Origin: UBA4582 sp965657335
GTDB taxonomy: Bacteria > Pseudomonadota > Gammaproteobacteria > Pseudomonadales > Azotimanducaceae
Assembly: GCA_965657335.1 (NCBI GenBank)
Contig: CBFHOH010000010.1
Coordinates: 1-64,000 of the forward strand
Reading direction: 5' to 3'
Length of the DNA stretch: 64,000 bases
Below the pieces are notes generated by a model that saw only the letters and a list, made by a program, of their open reading frames with translations, was not told where the DNA came from and did no database searches. The number at the start of each line of letters is the position of its first letter. Positions within the stretch are counted from its first letter, which is position 1. Made by a program: the position numbers and the translations under genes. This document shows positions 25,075 through 33,983 of the stretch, one piece after another.

Positions 25075-25854
25075 ATGAAGCTCCAGTTTATTGGTCTCGA
25101 AAACGTCCCCATGATCGAACCGGGTGATGACCTTGTCGCGGTGATTGAGCAGTCGCTTGAAAGTATGGGTGAACGATTGCAAGAGGACGACGTTTTAGTA
25201 CTAGCGCAAAAAATCATCTCGAAAGCAGAAGATAGGTACCTTGATTTGCGAACTGTCGAGCCAACGGCGGAAGCGATAGCACTTGCGGCTGAGGTCGACA
25301 AGGAGCCTAACAAAGTGCAGGCAATTCTTGACGAATCTAACGAAGTTGTCCGCAAGCGTGCCGGGGTGTTGATCGTCGAGCACAAGTTAGGTTTTGTGCA
25401 AGCAAATGCTGGAATTGATCAATCTAACATTTCCCATAAGGATGACGACGGCGACAACATATGCCTGCTACTGCCGATTGATCCCGATAAAAGCGCGGCG
25501 AAGTTGCGCTCGGAGCTGATGTCGCGACATGCCGTAAATGTCGGGGTCATTATAAATGATTCGATAGGGCGAGCTTGGCGAAACGGTTCCATGGGTCTCG
25601 CTATCGGAGTTTCTGGTTTTACCGCCGTTGAAGATTATATTGGTGCAACAGACATTTATGGCCGAGAGCTTATGGTTACGGAAGTTGCCGCGGCCGATGA
25701 AATGGCCTCTGGTGCATCTCTTGTGATGGGGCAGACCAGTGAAAAAGCACCGATCGTGCTGGTGAGAGGGTATCAACCTCGAGAGCCTGAAGACACTACA
25801 CGCGTTGGCGTGAAACCGTTGATTCGGGAAAAACAAATGGATCTTTTTCGTTAG
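25075..25854 (+). CDS. cofE: Coenzyme F420-0:L-glutamate ligase (CofE)
   Basis: A 259-residue CofE. Landmarks are FIGLENVPMIEPGDDLVAVI, VLVLAQKIISKAEDR, KLGFVQANAGIDQSN, and NVGVIINDSIGRAWRNGSMGLAIGVSGF, the last carrying the conserved GTP/metal region. It adds L-glutamate residues to F420-0 with GTP. The protein ends after the ligase domain: the C-terminal nitroreductase-like domain of mycobacterial FbiB, which reduces dehydro-F420-0, is absent. It is separated by one base from cofD, so the two are translationally coupled. Confidence 0.95.
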   Translation: MKLQFIGLENVPMIEPGDDLVAVIEQSLESMGERLQEDDVLVLAQKIISKAEDRYLDLRTVEPTAEAIALAAEVDKEPNKVQAILDESNEVVRKRAGVLIVEHKLGFVQANAGIDQSNISHKDDDGDNICLLLPIDPDKSAAKLRSELMSRHAVNVGVIINDSIGRAWRNGSMGLAIGVSGFTAVEDYIGATDIYGRELMVTEVAAADEMASGASLVMGQTSEKAPIVLVRGYQPREPEDTTRVGVKPLIREKQMDLFR

Positions 25855-25855
25855 T

Positions 25856-26848
25856 ATGGTTAGTTCAACGACAAAAAATTGTTTGGCAATTTCCGGCGGT
25901 GTCGGTGGGGCGAAACTTGCTCTGGGACTGTCGCATTGTATGCCGGCCGAAAGACTTTGCGTTGTTGCTAACACCGGTGATGATTTCACTCATTTGGGTT
26001 TCAAGATCTGCCCGGACCTCGACACGGTGTTGTACACCCTCGCCGACTTGAATAACAAAGAGTTGGGTTGGGGTCAGCACGGTGAGTCTTGGAATTTCCT
26101 CAACGCGCTCGAGTCAATGGGCGGTGAAACCTGGTTTCAGCTAGGTGACAGGGATTTGGCAACACACTGTATCAGAACTCAGATGCTCGGGTCGGGTGCC
26201 AGTCTAACGGAAACGACACGTCACCTTTGTCAGGCGCTGGGGGTGAGTGTCAATCTTTGTCCAATGACGGATGACCGGGTCGCAACGATTGTACACTGCG
26301 AAAATGAAGACCCTGTGAGCAAAAATAAATCCATTGAGCCCATGGCTTTTCAGCACTATTTCGTTCGGGACCGTTGCCAGCCCGCAGTCACGGGTTTTTC
26401 TTTCGAGGGAATCGAATCAGCTGAGCCTAGCGGTGAATTTCTTGCTGCGCTGGCCAGTAACAAGCTTGGTTCAATCCTTATTTGTCCTTCTAATCCTTTT
26501 GTCAGTGTTGATCCGGTACTCAAGCTCCCGGGAGTACTAGACGCCATGAAAGCATCACCCGCGCCAGTGATTGCCGTTTCGCCCATTGTTGGTGGGCAGG
26601 CGATCAAGGGACCTGCGGCGAAGATGATGGCTGAGCTTGGAATGCCCGCCAGTGCGTTGGCTGTGGCTAAACATTATCGGGGCCGTATTGATGGATTTGT
26701 CATAGACGAAGCGGATGCGTTGCTCAAAGAAGAGATAGAAGGATTGGGTATACCCACTATCGTGACTAAATCTGTCATGGTAACGTTAGAAGATCGCATC
26801 GCGCTGGCGAAAGTGGTACTCGACTTTGCCGATCAACTGACTTCCTGA
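25856..26848 (+). CDS. cofD: 2-phospho-L-lactate transferase (CofD/FbiA)
   Basis: A 330-residue CofD. The N-terminal LAISGGVGGAKLALGL (from residue 10) is the nucleotide/Fo-binding glycine loop; VVANTGDDFTHLGFKICPDLDTVLYTLA contains the conserved Asp residues; WFQLGDRDLATHCIRTQML is a family landmark. It transfers the phospho-acid moiety from the guanylylated donor made by CofC to Fo, giving F420-0 or dehydro-F420-0. The ATG lies one base after the cofE stop. A 41-bp gap precedes cofC. Confidence 0.95.
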   Translation: MVSSTTKNCLAISGGVGGAKLALGLSHCMPAERLCVVANTGDDFTHLGFKICPDLDTVLYTLADLNNKELGWGQHGESWNFLNALESMGGETWFQLGDRDLATHCIRTQMLGSGASLTETTRHLCQALGVSVNLCPMTDDRVATIVHCENEDPVSKNKSIEPMAFQHYFVRDRCQPAVTGFSFEGIESAEPSGEFLAALASNKLGSILICPSNPFVSVDPVLKLPGVLDAMKASPAPVIAVSPIVGGQAIKGPAAKMMAELGMPASALAVAKHYRGRIDGFVIDEADALLKEEIEGLGIPTIVTKSVMVTLEDRIALAKVVLDFADQLTS

Positions 26849-26889
26849 ACGACCAATTAATCACAGACGGCCTGGCAATTAACCTTCAA

Positions 26890-27600
26890 ATGAATACGAC
26901 TGCAGTTATCCCCATCAAGCAGCTAAATGACGCCAAAAAACGTCTGGCAGATCATCTGTCTTCGGAGCAGCGTCAGTCTCTGAGTCAGGTGATGTTTGAG
27001 GATGTGCTAGAAGCAGTGACAAGCTGCGACCGCATTGGTGAGGTCGTGGTTGTAACCAATGATGAATCCGTGGCGGCAATCGCCGCTGCTTTTTCTGCCC
27101 GGGTTTTGCCCGAGCCTGATACCCGTGGTTTGATTGCTGCCGTAAGCCATGCAGCTGCATTACTTTCGACAGAAGGTGTAAACAGTATGGTCTTTCTGCC
27201 CGGAGATGTACCATTGGTCTCTGTTGACGAACTTGAAGTTGTTCTGGACGGTTTCGGTATGCGCGACCATCCTGAGTTACTTATCGTTCCGGCGGATGAT
27301 CTGGGTGGATCAAACTGCGTTGCCTGCTCACCACCCAATTGTATCGAGTTCAAGTTTGGGGAGGATAGCTTCAGGAAACATTTAAGAGAGTCTGAATCGA
27401 AAGGCGTTGATACCTCCATCGCGCGACTGCCCGGAATAGGACTTGATGTCGATACGCCAGACGATCTCGCACAACTAAGCCAGATTTTGTCGCAACAGAA
27501 TACTCAAACACATACTTTCAAATTTCTGGTTCAATCTGGTTTGCTTTTAGACAAGAAAAATCAGTCTGAGAGTAAGCTAACCCAACACCAGACCAGGTAA
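26890..27600 (+). CDS. cofC: Phospho-acid guanylyltransferase (CofC/FbiD)
   Basis: A 236-residue MobA/CofC-type nucleotidyltransferase. TTAVIPIKQLNDAKKRLADHLS contains the nucleotide-binding KxxxxAKxRL; FLPGDVPLVS holds the metal-binding Asp; IGLDVDTPDDLAQL is the C-terminal signature. It activates 2-phospho-L-lactate (archaea), phosphoenolpyruvate (mycobacteria) or 3-phosphoglycerate (Paraburkholderia) with GTP; the choice cannot be read by eye. About 30 residues after the core (from NTQTHTFKF) form a polar extension not usual for the family. It lies between cofD and fbiC. Confidence 0.9.
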   Translation: MNTTAVIPIKQLNDAKKRLADHLSSEQRQSLSQVMFEDVLEAVTSCDRIGEVVVVTNDESVAAIAAAFSARVLPEPDTRGLIAAVSHAAALLSTEGVNSMVFLPGDVPLVSVDELEVVLDGFGMRDHPELLIVPADDLGGSNCVACSPPNCIEFKFGEDSFRKHLRESESKGVDTSIARLPGIGLDVDTPDDLAQLSQILSQQNTQTHTFKFLVQSGLLLDKKNQSESKLTQHQTR

Positions 27601-27623
27601 TAGAGCCCCATCGGATATAAGTT

Positions 27624-30191
27624 ATGACTTCCAGTAATGAACATTTGATCTCTGAATTGCTCGAGACAGCGTTGATTAAGCCGCTTTCGGATTCAGAGAT
27701 ACTCGCATTATCAGCGACTACCAACACCGCGGCATTGATGAGTGTGGCTGCTCAAATAAGAGATTTTGGCCATCAAAATGTTGTGTCTTATTCTCGAAAA
27801 GTGTTCATTCCTCTTACGCACTTGTGTCGTGACGTTTGCCATTACTGCACGTTTGCGCAAGTGCCTAGAAAACTCAAGGCACCTTACCTGACCCCGGATG
27901 AAGTGCTAAAGATAGCGAGTGATGGCGCTAAAGCGGGTTGCAAAGAAGCGCTCTTTACACTTGGTGATAGACCAGAAATGCGTTACAAAGCGGCGCGAGA
28001 GGGCCTGAAAGAGTTGAAGCAGGATTCGACGCTTTCTTATCTCCACGATATGGCCGAACTGGTATTCGCTGAGACAGGCATGCAGCCACACTTGAATCCA
28101 GGTCTTATGGATTCTACGGAGCTAGCAGCGCTGCGTAAGGTGTCCGTTTCCATGGGCATTATGCTTGAAAGCGCCTCGCCAAGACTGTTGGAAAAAGGTA
28201 TGCCCCATCATGGCTCGCCAGATAAGGATCCTGCATTAAGGCTAGAAACTATTCGTTTAGCGGGAGAGGCTAAAATACCGTTTACTTCCGGCATATTAAT
28301 TGGCATCGGTGAAACGAGGCGGGAACGAATCGAATCGTTGTTAACCTTGCGAGCGGCAAACGTTGATAACGGCCATATTCAAGAAATTATTATCCAGAAC
28401 TTCAGGGCTAAACCTGAAACCCTAATGGCGAATGCACCAGAGCCTGATCTCAACGAACTGCTGTGGACCCTGGCGTTAGCGCGTATTATCTTCGGGGCAA
28501 AAATGAATATTCAGGCGCCACCGAATTTAAGCCCTGGTGTGCTACCGCAAATTGTTAACGCGGGCATTAACGACTGGGGTGGTGTTTCGCCGGTCACTCC
28601 CGACTTTGTAAACCCCGAGGCGCCATGGCCTCACTTAGCTAATCTTGCGTCCGAAACCGCCAATGCCGGGAAACTTCTCATCGAGCGTCTGGCAATCTAC
28701 CCTGACTATGCCGTTGATGCAGAGACTTGGCTCGATCCTGATATGCAACCTCTGATACGCAGAGCGATTGATGGTGAAGGTTTCGCCCGTGCCGATACGT
28801 TTACGGCTGAAACTTGGTCGGCTGGTGCAATAGGTGATCCGCCTGAGGCTGATCTCGCGAGAGTGACCAATATACCCCAGCGAAGAGTCAGTGAAGATCT
28901 GGGGGAGATTCTGCAGAAAGCTAAGTCTGGGAACGAGTTGGCAGAGCACGAAATCGTTCGACTGTTTAAGGCCAGAGGAGATGACCTTACTTATGTTTGC
29001 CAGGCTGCAAATGATGTGCGCAAGCAGCTGGCTGGCGATGAAGTCACGTTTTGTGTCAACAGAAATATTAACTATACCAACGTTTGTTATTTCAAGTGCC
29101 AGTTCTGCGCGTTCTCTAAAGGCAAGATGAGTGAAAACTTGAGGGGTCGACCGTATGATCTCGACCCGGAAGAAGTCATGCGTCGCACGAAAGAGGCTTA
29201 CGATCGGGGAGCGACAGAAGTTTGTCTGCAAGGTGGCATCCACCCGGAATACGATGGGAACACCTATATCGAAATTTGCCACAGTATCAAGCAGGTGGTT
29301 CCGGAGATGCATATTCATGCCTTCTCGCCGTTAGAAGTCTGGCAGGGAGCGCATACCCTTGGATTGGGTTTGTCAGAATATCTGGGGCAGCTGAAAGAAG
29401 CAGGACTGGGCACGCTGCCGGGAACAGCAGCGGAGATTCTTGACGACGAGGTAAGGGCGACACTTTGCCCCGATAAGCTAAATTCGGCCCAGTGGCTCGA
29501 AGTTATGGAAGCTGCGCATGGTCAGGGGTTTAACACAACCGCGACCATTATGTACGGGCATATCGAAAAATATGAGCACGTTGCACGCCATCTGTTAAAG
29601 ATTCGTCGACTGCAGGAGAAAACTAACGGCTTTACAGAGTTTGTTATTCTGCCTTTTATTCATATGGAAGCGCCAATTTATCTCAAAGGTAATGCAAGAC
29701 AGGGACCGACCTTTAGAGAGGCTTTACTTATTCATGCAGTTTCTCGCCTGGTCCTAAACCCATTGTTCCGAAATATTCAGGCGTCATGGACGAAGCTTGG
29801 TCACGCAGGTGTGACCGCTTGTTTGAATGCCGGAGTGAACGACATCGGAGGGACGTTGATGAACGAGACGATTACTCGTGCAGCAGGTGCCAGCCACGGT
29901 CAGGAAACAAGCCCGGAAGAAATGGAACGAATGATTCTTGCTGCAGGGCGTGTGCCACGCCAGCGAACGACAGACTACGGAGAAGTCAGCGAGCTGCAGA
30001 AGCAGCGCGGTCGAGGCGCAAAGACCTTACTTGAGCCTGAATATACATCAGCAAAAAAATATGACCGGAAAAAGTCTGGAAGTAAAAAGAAGGATCTTTA
30101 CCGTCCCGGACTCGATTCGGACGGCAAATTATCAGCGCCTTCAAATGATGATCAAGGCGAAGACAAGCTCTCGGGTGCCGATATTATCTAA
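27624..30191 (+). CDS. fbiC: FO synthase FbiC (CofG-CofH fusion, two radical SAM domains)
   Basis: An 855-residue fusion, nearly the same length as mycobacterial FbiC. The N-terminal CofG half has the radical SAM motif Cys68-x3-Cys72-x2-Cys75 (LCRDVCHYCTF); the C-terminal CofH half has Cys488-x3-Cys492-x2-Cys495 (CYFKCQFCAF). Landmarks include LFTLGDRPEMRY, INDWGGVSPVT and GVNDIGGTLMNETITRAAGA. It builds the 7,8-didemethyl-8-hydroxy-5-deazariboflavin chromophore (Fo) from tyrosine and a flavin-pathway intermediate. The last 45 residues are Lys/Asp-rich and probably disordered. Two LLM oxidoreductases follow on the same strand. Confidence 0.97.
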   Translation: MTSSNEHLISELLETALIKPLSDSEILALSATTNTAALMSVAAQIRDFGHQNVVSYSRKVFIPLTHLCRDVCHYCTFAQVPRKLKAPYLTPDEVLKIASDGAKAGCKEALFTLGDRPEMRYKAAREGLKELKQDSTLSYLHDMAELVFAETGMQPHLNPGLMDSTELAALRKVSVSMGIMLESASPRLLEKGMPHHGSPDKDPALRLETIRLAGEAKIPFTSGILIGIGETRRERIESLLTLRAANVDNGHIQEIIIQNFRAKPETLMANAPEPDLNELLWTLALARIIFGAKMNIQAPPNLSPGVLPQIVNAGINDWGGVSPVTPDFVNPEAPWPHLANLASETANAGKLLIERLAIYPDYAVDAETWLDPDMQPLIRRAIDGEGFARADTFTAETWSAGAIGDPPEADLARVTNIPQRRVSEDLGEILQKAKSGNELAEHEIVRLFKARGDDLTYVCQAANDVRKQLAGDEVTFCVNRNINYTNVCYFKCQFCAFSKGKMSENLRGRPYDLDPEEVMRRTKEAYDRGATEVCLQGGIHPEYDGNTYIEICHSIKQVVPEMHIHAFSPLEVWQGAHTLGLGLSEYLGQLKEAGLGTLPGTAAEILDDEVRATLCPDKLNSAQWLEVMEAAHGQGFNTTATIMYGHIEKYEHVARHLLKIRRLQEKTNGFTEFVILPFIHMEAPIYLKGNARQGPTFREALLIHAVSRLVLNPLFRNIQASWTKLGHAGVTACLNAGVNDIGGTLMNETITRAAGASHGQETSPEEMERMILAAGRVPRQRTTDYGEVSELQKQRGRGAKTLLEPEYTSAKKYDRKKSGSKKKDLYRPGLDSDGKLSAPSNDDQGEDKLSGADII

Positions 30192-30275
30192 TCAAGTAAT
30201 ATTTCGTAGCCACAATATAAACCCAACAATAACCAGTGCTAGATGGTTAGCAACAATAATGCGAGGATTTAGAAC

Positions 30276-31271
30276 ATGCCAGTGCCCCAAAGAACAGCGT
30301 TAACACTCCCGGATCCAAGAGGCGTCAACGAAACGATAGAGTTAGCAAAATGGGCTGAGGCCGAGGGTTATGATGATCTTTGGTTCGCAGACAGTTCAGG
30401 TGTTGATGCGCTGACAACGGCAGCTGCGGTCGCGCTTAATACCAATCGATGTCGTATCGGCACGGCTATTATCCCTGTGTTTTCTAGAACACCAGCGGTC
30501 TTGGCGTCAACTGCTCACGTGTTGCACCAACTGTCTAATGGACGATTTATTCTAGGGCTGGGTTCTTCAAGTCAGACGATGATGGAAAATTGGCATGGAC
30601 TAGAATTTGAGAAACCATTGTCGAGAGTAAAAGAAACAACGCAGCTGATCAAAAGCATGTTGAAAGGTGAAAAGAGTGACTTCGACGGCGCAACAGTTAA
30701 GAGTAAAGGCTACCGGCAGTTGCCGCTTGATGATGGCGCGCAACCGGTTTACATGGCTGCCTTGCGCAGCAAGATGCTCGAGACCGCTGCCGAGTTTAGC
30801 GATGGAGTGATTCTCAATTTGTTCCCTAAAGATTCGCTACCGAGAATGATGGAACACATAAAAATCGGTGCAGAACGAGCGGGCAAGAAACTTGAAGACG
30901 TTGAAATAGTTTGTCGACACCAAGTGGTTGTTAGCGACGACAAAGAGAATGCTCGAAATTTCATTCGCCGAGGTTTTGCGCCCTATTACGCGACGCCAGT
31001 GTACAACGCGTTTTTGGCTTGGTCCGGGTATGAAGATGTCGCTAAAGAGATCGCCGAGGGTTGGGCGGCGAAAGATCGTGATCGAACGACGGGTGCACTT
31101 GATGATAAGTTAGTCGATGACATCGCTATTCTGGGTTCGATGGGAGAGTGTCACGACCGCATCAGGGAGTATGGTGATATGGGTATTACGACCCACATCA
31201 TCTCATGTGTTTCCCCCAAAGATGCGCAGGCAACCTATGACGCATTTACTGCCAAAAATTTCAGCTTCTGA
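30276..31271 (+). CDS. LLM-class F420-dependent oxidoreductase
   Basis: A 331-residue luciferase-fold enzyme with a GAGG site 9 nt before its ATG. ELAKWAEAEGYDDLWFADSSGVDALT and GTAIIPVFSRTPAVLASTAHVLHQLSNGRFILGLGSSSQTM are strong LLM/F420 signatures resembling methylene-tetrahydromethanopterin reductase-like proteins (Mer family), with the SNGRFxLGLG strand and the following Ser-rich loop that binds the cofactor phosphate. It lies 84 bp after fbiC and so probably uses the F420 made here. It could reduce an activated alkene or oxidise an alcohol; the substrate is unknown. Confidence 0.9.
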   Translation: MPVPQRTALTLPDPRGVNETIELAKWAEAEGYDDLWFADSSGVDALTTAAAVALNTNRCRIGTAIIPVFSRTPAVLASTAHVLHQLSNGRFILGLGSSSQTMMENWHGLEFEKPLSRVKETTQLIKSMLKGEKSDFDGATVKSKGYRQLPLDDGAQPVYMAALRSKMLETAAEFSDGVILNLFPKDSLPRMMEHIKIGAERAGKKLEDVEIVCRHQVVVSDDKENARNFIRRGFAPYYATPVYNAFLAWSGYEDVAKEIAEGWAAKDRDRTTGALDDKLVDDIAILGSMGECHDRIREYGDMGITTHIISCVSPKDAQATYDAFTAKNFSF

Positions 31272-31353
31272 GAAGTTTGAAGAACAGTAGGCTATTGTCT
31301 ATCCGGCAATAGTATTTGAAACATCATTAAATCTAAAAACAGAGGATAAGAAA

Positions 31354-32388
31354 ATGAAACTAGGCATACTCAGCGGCTATTCCGGACGCAACATGGACCT
31401 TGGCATTGAGAAAATACAGGCAGCGGAAGCGATGGGGTACGAGTCTGTATGGACGGCAGAAGCCTATGGGTCAGACGCGGTAACACCAGCTGCTTGGATT
31501 CTTGCTAACACCAAGAAAATGAAAGTAGGCACCGCTATTATGCAGATGCCAGCGAGAACTCCAGCGTGTACAGCGATGACTGCGATGACTTTAAACCAGC
31601 TATCTAATGGTCGGTTTATTGTTGGTCTTGGCGCTTCCGGCCCACAGGTTGTTGAGGGCTGGCACGGTGTTGCTTACGGTCGACCTATCACCAGAACGCG
31701 TGAATATATTGAGATTTTGCGCATGATTATGGCAAGGGAAGGTAAAGCTGAGTACGAAGGTTATCACTATAATCTACCCTACAACGGTGAAGATGGCACC
31801 GGGCTAGGAAAACCGCTCAAGAGTATTCTGCAGGCTGATACCAGCATTCCCATTTATACTGCGTCAATTACTAATACAGGCCTCGCAACCAGCGCCGAGC
31901 TTGCCGATGGCGTGTTCCCAGTGTGGATGAATCCGGATAGATATGATGTTTTCGAGCCTAGCATTAGCAAGGGATTGCAGAAAGCGGACAAGACTTTGAT
32001 GGACTTTGATATTGCGCCATTCGTTACGTGCATTTTGGGTGATGATGTAGATTTTTGCAGAGCCCCAATAAAAGCGAATATGGCGCTCTATATTGGAGGC
32101 ATGGGCGCAAGAGATAAGAACTTCTACAACGATTACGCGAAGGCGTTAGGTTATGAAGATGCTGCTGTAAAGATTCAGGACCTGTATCTTGCGGGTAAGA
32201 AAGATGAAGCGGCAGCGGCTGTTCCAGACGAGTTGGTAGATGCCACACATCTTGTGGGTCCAAAAGATAAAATCGTCGAGCGACTGCAAGCTTGGAAGGC
32301 GGCGGGTGACAAGGGTCACGTTGGTAATATGTTGATAGGTGCCGGTCAGCCAGAAGCGCTGGAACTTGTCGCTAGCGAAATGCTTTAG
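31354..32388 (+). CDS. LLM-class F420-dependent oxidoreductase, Rv3520c-like
   Basis: A 344-residue LLM protein with an AGAGGA site. KLGILSGYSG, AMGYESVWTAEAYGSDAVTPAAWI, AIMQMPARTPACTAMTAMTLNQLSNGRFIVGLGASGPQVVEGWHG and YNLPYNGEDGTGLGKPLKS closely follow the actinobacterial Rv3520c-type subfamily, which binds F420. It is not a near copy of the preceding LLM gene: the two share only the fold-level signatures, so this is not a recent duplication. It ends the F420 locus and is followed after 78 bp by a DUF482 gene on the same strand. Confidence 0.92.
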   Translation: MKLGILSGYSGRNMDLGIEKIQAAEAMGYESVWTAEAYGSDAVTPAAWILANTKKMKVGTAIMQMPARTPACTAMTAMTLNQLSNGRFIVGLGASGPQVVEGWHGVAYGRPITRTREYIEILRMIMAREGKAEYEGYHYNLPYNGEDGTGLGKPLKSILQADTSIPIYTASITNTGLATSAELADGVFPVWMNPDRYDVFEPSISKGLQKADKTLMDFDIAPFVTCILGDDVDFCRAPIKANMALYIGGMGARDKNFYNDYAKALGYEDAAVKIQDLYLAGKKDEAAAAVPDELVDATHLVGPKDKIVERLQAWKAAGDKGHVGNMLIGAGQPEALELVASEML

Positions 32389-32466
32389 GTTGTAATTGAG
32401 ATCGTTGGTCAGTGACACTGGCGTTTTATGGCGTTGCTGACCAACCCCTTCATTTTAAATAAATAT

Positions 32467-33651
32467 ATGAGCTACACCTTAACTGCCTGTAATGATATTA
32501 CAGAAATTGGACAGGAAGCATGGGATTCGTGCGCTAATCCTGTTTCATCCCAATACCTGCCGAAGCAGGTTCCATACGACCCCTTTATTTCCTATTCGTT
32601 TCTGCACGCGGTTGAAAAAAGTCGTTCTGCGGTAGCAGAAACAGGTTGGGCGCCTTATCACCTTTTGCTCGAAGATGAACTCGGGACTGCTGCGGGTGTT
32701 GTTCCGATGTATCTGAAGAGTCACTCGCAAGGAGAGTATGTTTTTGATTATTCCTGGGCAGATGCATTTGAGCGCGCCGGTGGTAAATATTATCCGAAAT
32801 TGCAGATCGCCGTACCCTTCACGCCAGCAACTGGCCGAAGGCTGTTAGTGACTGATTCTGCGGATGCGGAGTCGATTCAGGAATATTTGTTGGGTGGTGT
32901 GACGCAGGTGGCGGAAAAAGTTGGCGTTTCGTCAGTGCACGTCACCTATGCTGAAAAAGCGCAGTGGGAAAAGATGGGATCACTGGGTTTTCTTCAAAGA
33001 ACGCACCAGCAATTTCACTGGCAGAACCAGGAGTTCTCCGATTTTGATGATTTTCTCGCTGCGCTATCGTCGAAGAAGCGAAAAAATATTAAACGGGAGC
33101 GAAAGGCTGCGCTTGCCGGTGGCGTTGAAATTGAAAGATTAACCGGCTCTGATATCAAAGAGCAGCACTGGGATGCCTTCTACCGATTTTATATTGATAC
33201 TGGCGGTCGCAAGTGGGGAACACCGTACCTAACCCGGGAGTTTTTCTCCCTTATCGGCGAGACTATGGCCGACGACATTCTGTTAATCATGTGTCAACGT
33301 GATGGGCGTTATATCGCAGGTGCAATCAATTTCATTGGTGGCGAGTGTCTGTTTGGTCGTAACTGGGGGTGCATAGAAGACCACCCGTTTTTACATTTTG
33401 AGGTGTGCTACTACCAGGCTATTGAGTACGCAATCGAGAAAGGGCTGAATCGGGTAGAGGCGGGTGCGCAGGGCCAGCACAAACTCGCGCGAGGTTATCT
33501 GCCAACACATACATACAGTGCTCACTGGATTGTAAATGCCTCCTTCAGGGACGCAATTTCTCATTTCCTTGAACAGGAAAACCGATATATTGACGAAGAA
33601 ATTGAATATCTTGACGAACATTCCCCATTCCGACGCCCATCATCAGGTTAA
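32467..33651 (+). CDS. DUF482 family protein (FemAB/GNAT-like acyltransferase fold)
   Basis: About 394 residues from the ATG at 32467 (MSYTLTACNDITEIGQEAWDSC), which matches the usual N-terminus of DUF482; an in-frame ATG at 32428 is possible, and neither start has a clear ribosome-binding site. Landmarks are PFISYSFLHAVEKS, AGVVPMYLKSHSQGEYVFDYSWADAFERAG, LSSKKRKNIKRERKAA and GRNWGCIEDHPFLHFEVCYYQAIEYAIE. The family has the tandem-GNAT fold of FemX-type peptidyltransferases, but the reaction is unknown. It follows the LLM genes and may be co-transcribed with them. Confidence 0.85.
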   Translation: MSYTLTACNDITEIGQEAWDSCANPVSSQYLPKQVPYDPFISYSFLHAVEKSRSAVAETGWAPYHLLLEDELGTAAGVVPMYLKSHSQGEYVFDYSWADAFERAGGKYYPKLQIAVPFTPATGRRLLVTDSADAESIQEYLLGGVTQVAEKVGVSSVHVTYAEKAQWEKMGSLGFLQRTHQQFHWQNQEFSDFDDFLAALSSKKRKNIKRERKAALAGGVEIERLTGSDIKEQHWDAFYRFYIDTGGRKWGTPYLTREFFSLIGETMADDILLIMCQRDGRYIAGAINFIGGECLFGRNWGCIEDHPFLHFEVCYYQAIEYAIEKGLNRVEAGAQGQHKLARGYLPTHTYSAHWIVNASFRDAISHFLEQENRYIDEEIEYLDEHSPFRRPSSG

Positions 33652-33819
33652 AGGTTGCGGTTATAAAACGGTCACGTTGCCCGACATGACTGCCCCAGTT
33701 ACTTCTATAGGCTCTTGATTGCGGATTGTTTGTTGTTGTCCGGCAGACGCCTGATGTGCGAGTGCAATACCATCAAGATTCATTAACGCTCATTGTTCGC
33801 TAAAGCGCAGAGCAAGGAC

Positions 33820-33848
33820 GAGAGGGTTTTAAACCACGCTAACCTCTC
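33820..33848 (+). terminator. Candidate terminator hairpin after the DUF482 gene
   Basis: GAGAGGGTT (33820-33828) pairs with AACCTCTC (33841-33848) with one bulged G and a 12-nt loop; TTTA follows. The T-run is short, so efficient termination is uncertain. Confidence 0.35.
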
Positions 33849-33938
33849 TTTAGTGGGCATCACAGTGCGACAGAAACATTCACTTTCATAGCTCAGCGTC
33901 AACGGACGTTTATTACGATGATATGCGACATGAGAGAT

Positions 33939-33983
33939 GAGACACGAGACACGAGACACGGACAGAAACAGAAACAGAAACAG
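33939..33983. repeat. Adjacent heptamer and hexamer microsatellites
   Basis: GAGACAC is repeated three times exactly (33939-33959), then after GG the hexamer ACAGAA is repeated three times (33962-33979) plus a partial ACAG. The block ends 156 bp before the PhzF start codon. Slippage at such repeats can alter promoter spacing, but no promoter elements flanking it are evident. Confidence 0.75.

Noticed and set aside
28635..29318. 227-codon open frame on the minus strand inside fbiC
   Set aside because: It lies antisense to the CofG-CofH junction of a clear radical SAM gene, has no ribosome-binding site and shows no domain; it is a shadow of the fbiC codon bias.
31292..31312. Inverted repeat CTATTG-N9-CAATAG between the two LLM genes
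   Set aside because: Six-base arms with a 9-nt spacer in AT-rich DNA are expected by chance, and there is no T-run or matching copy upstream of other F420 genes.
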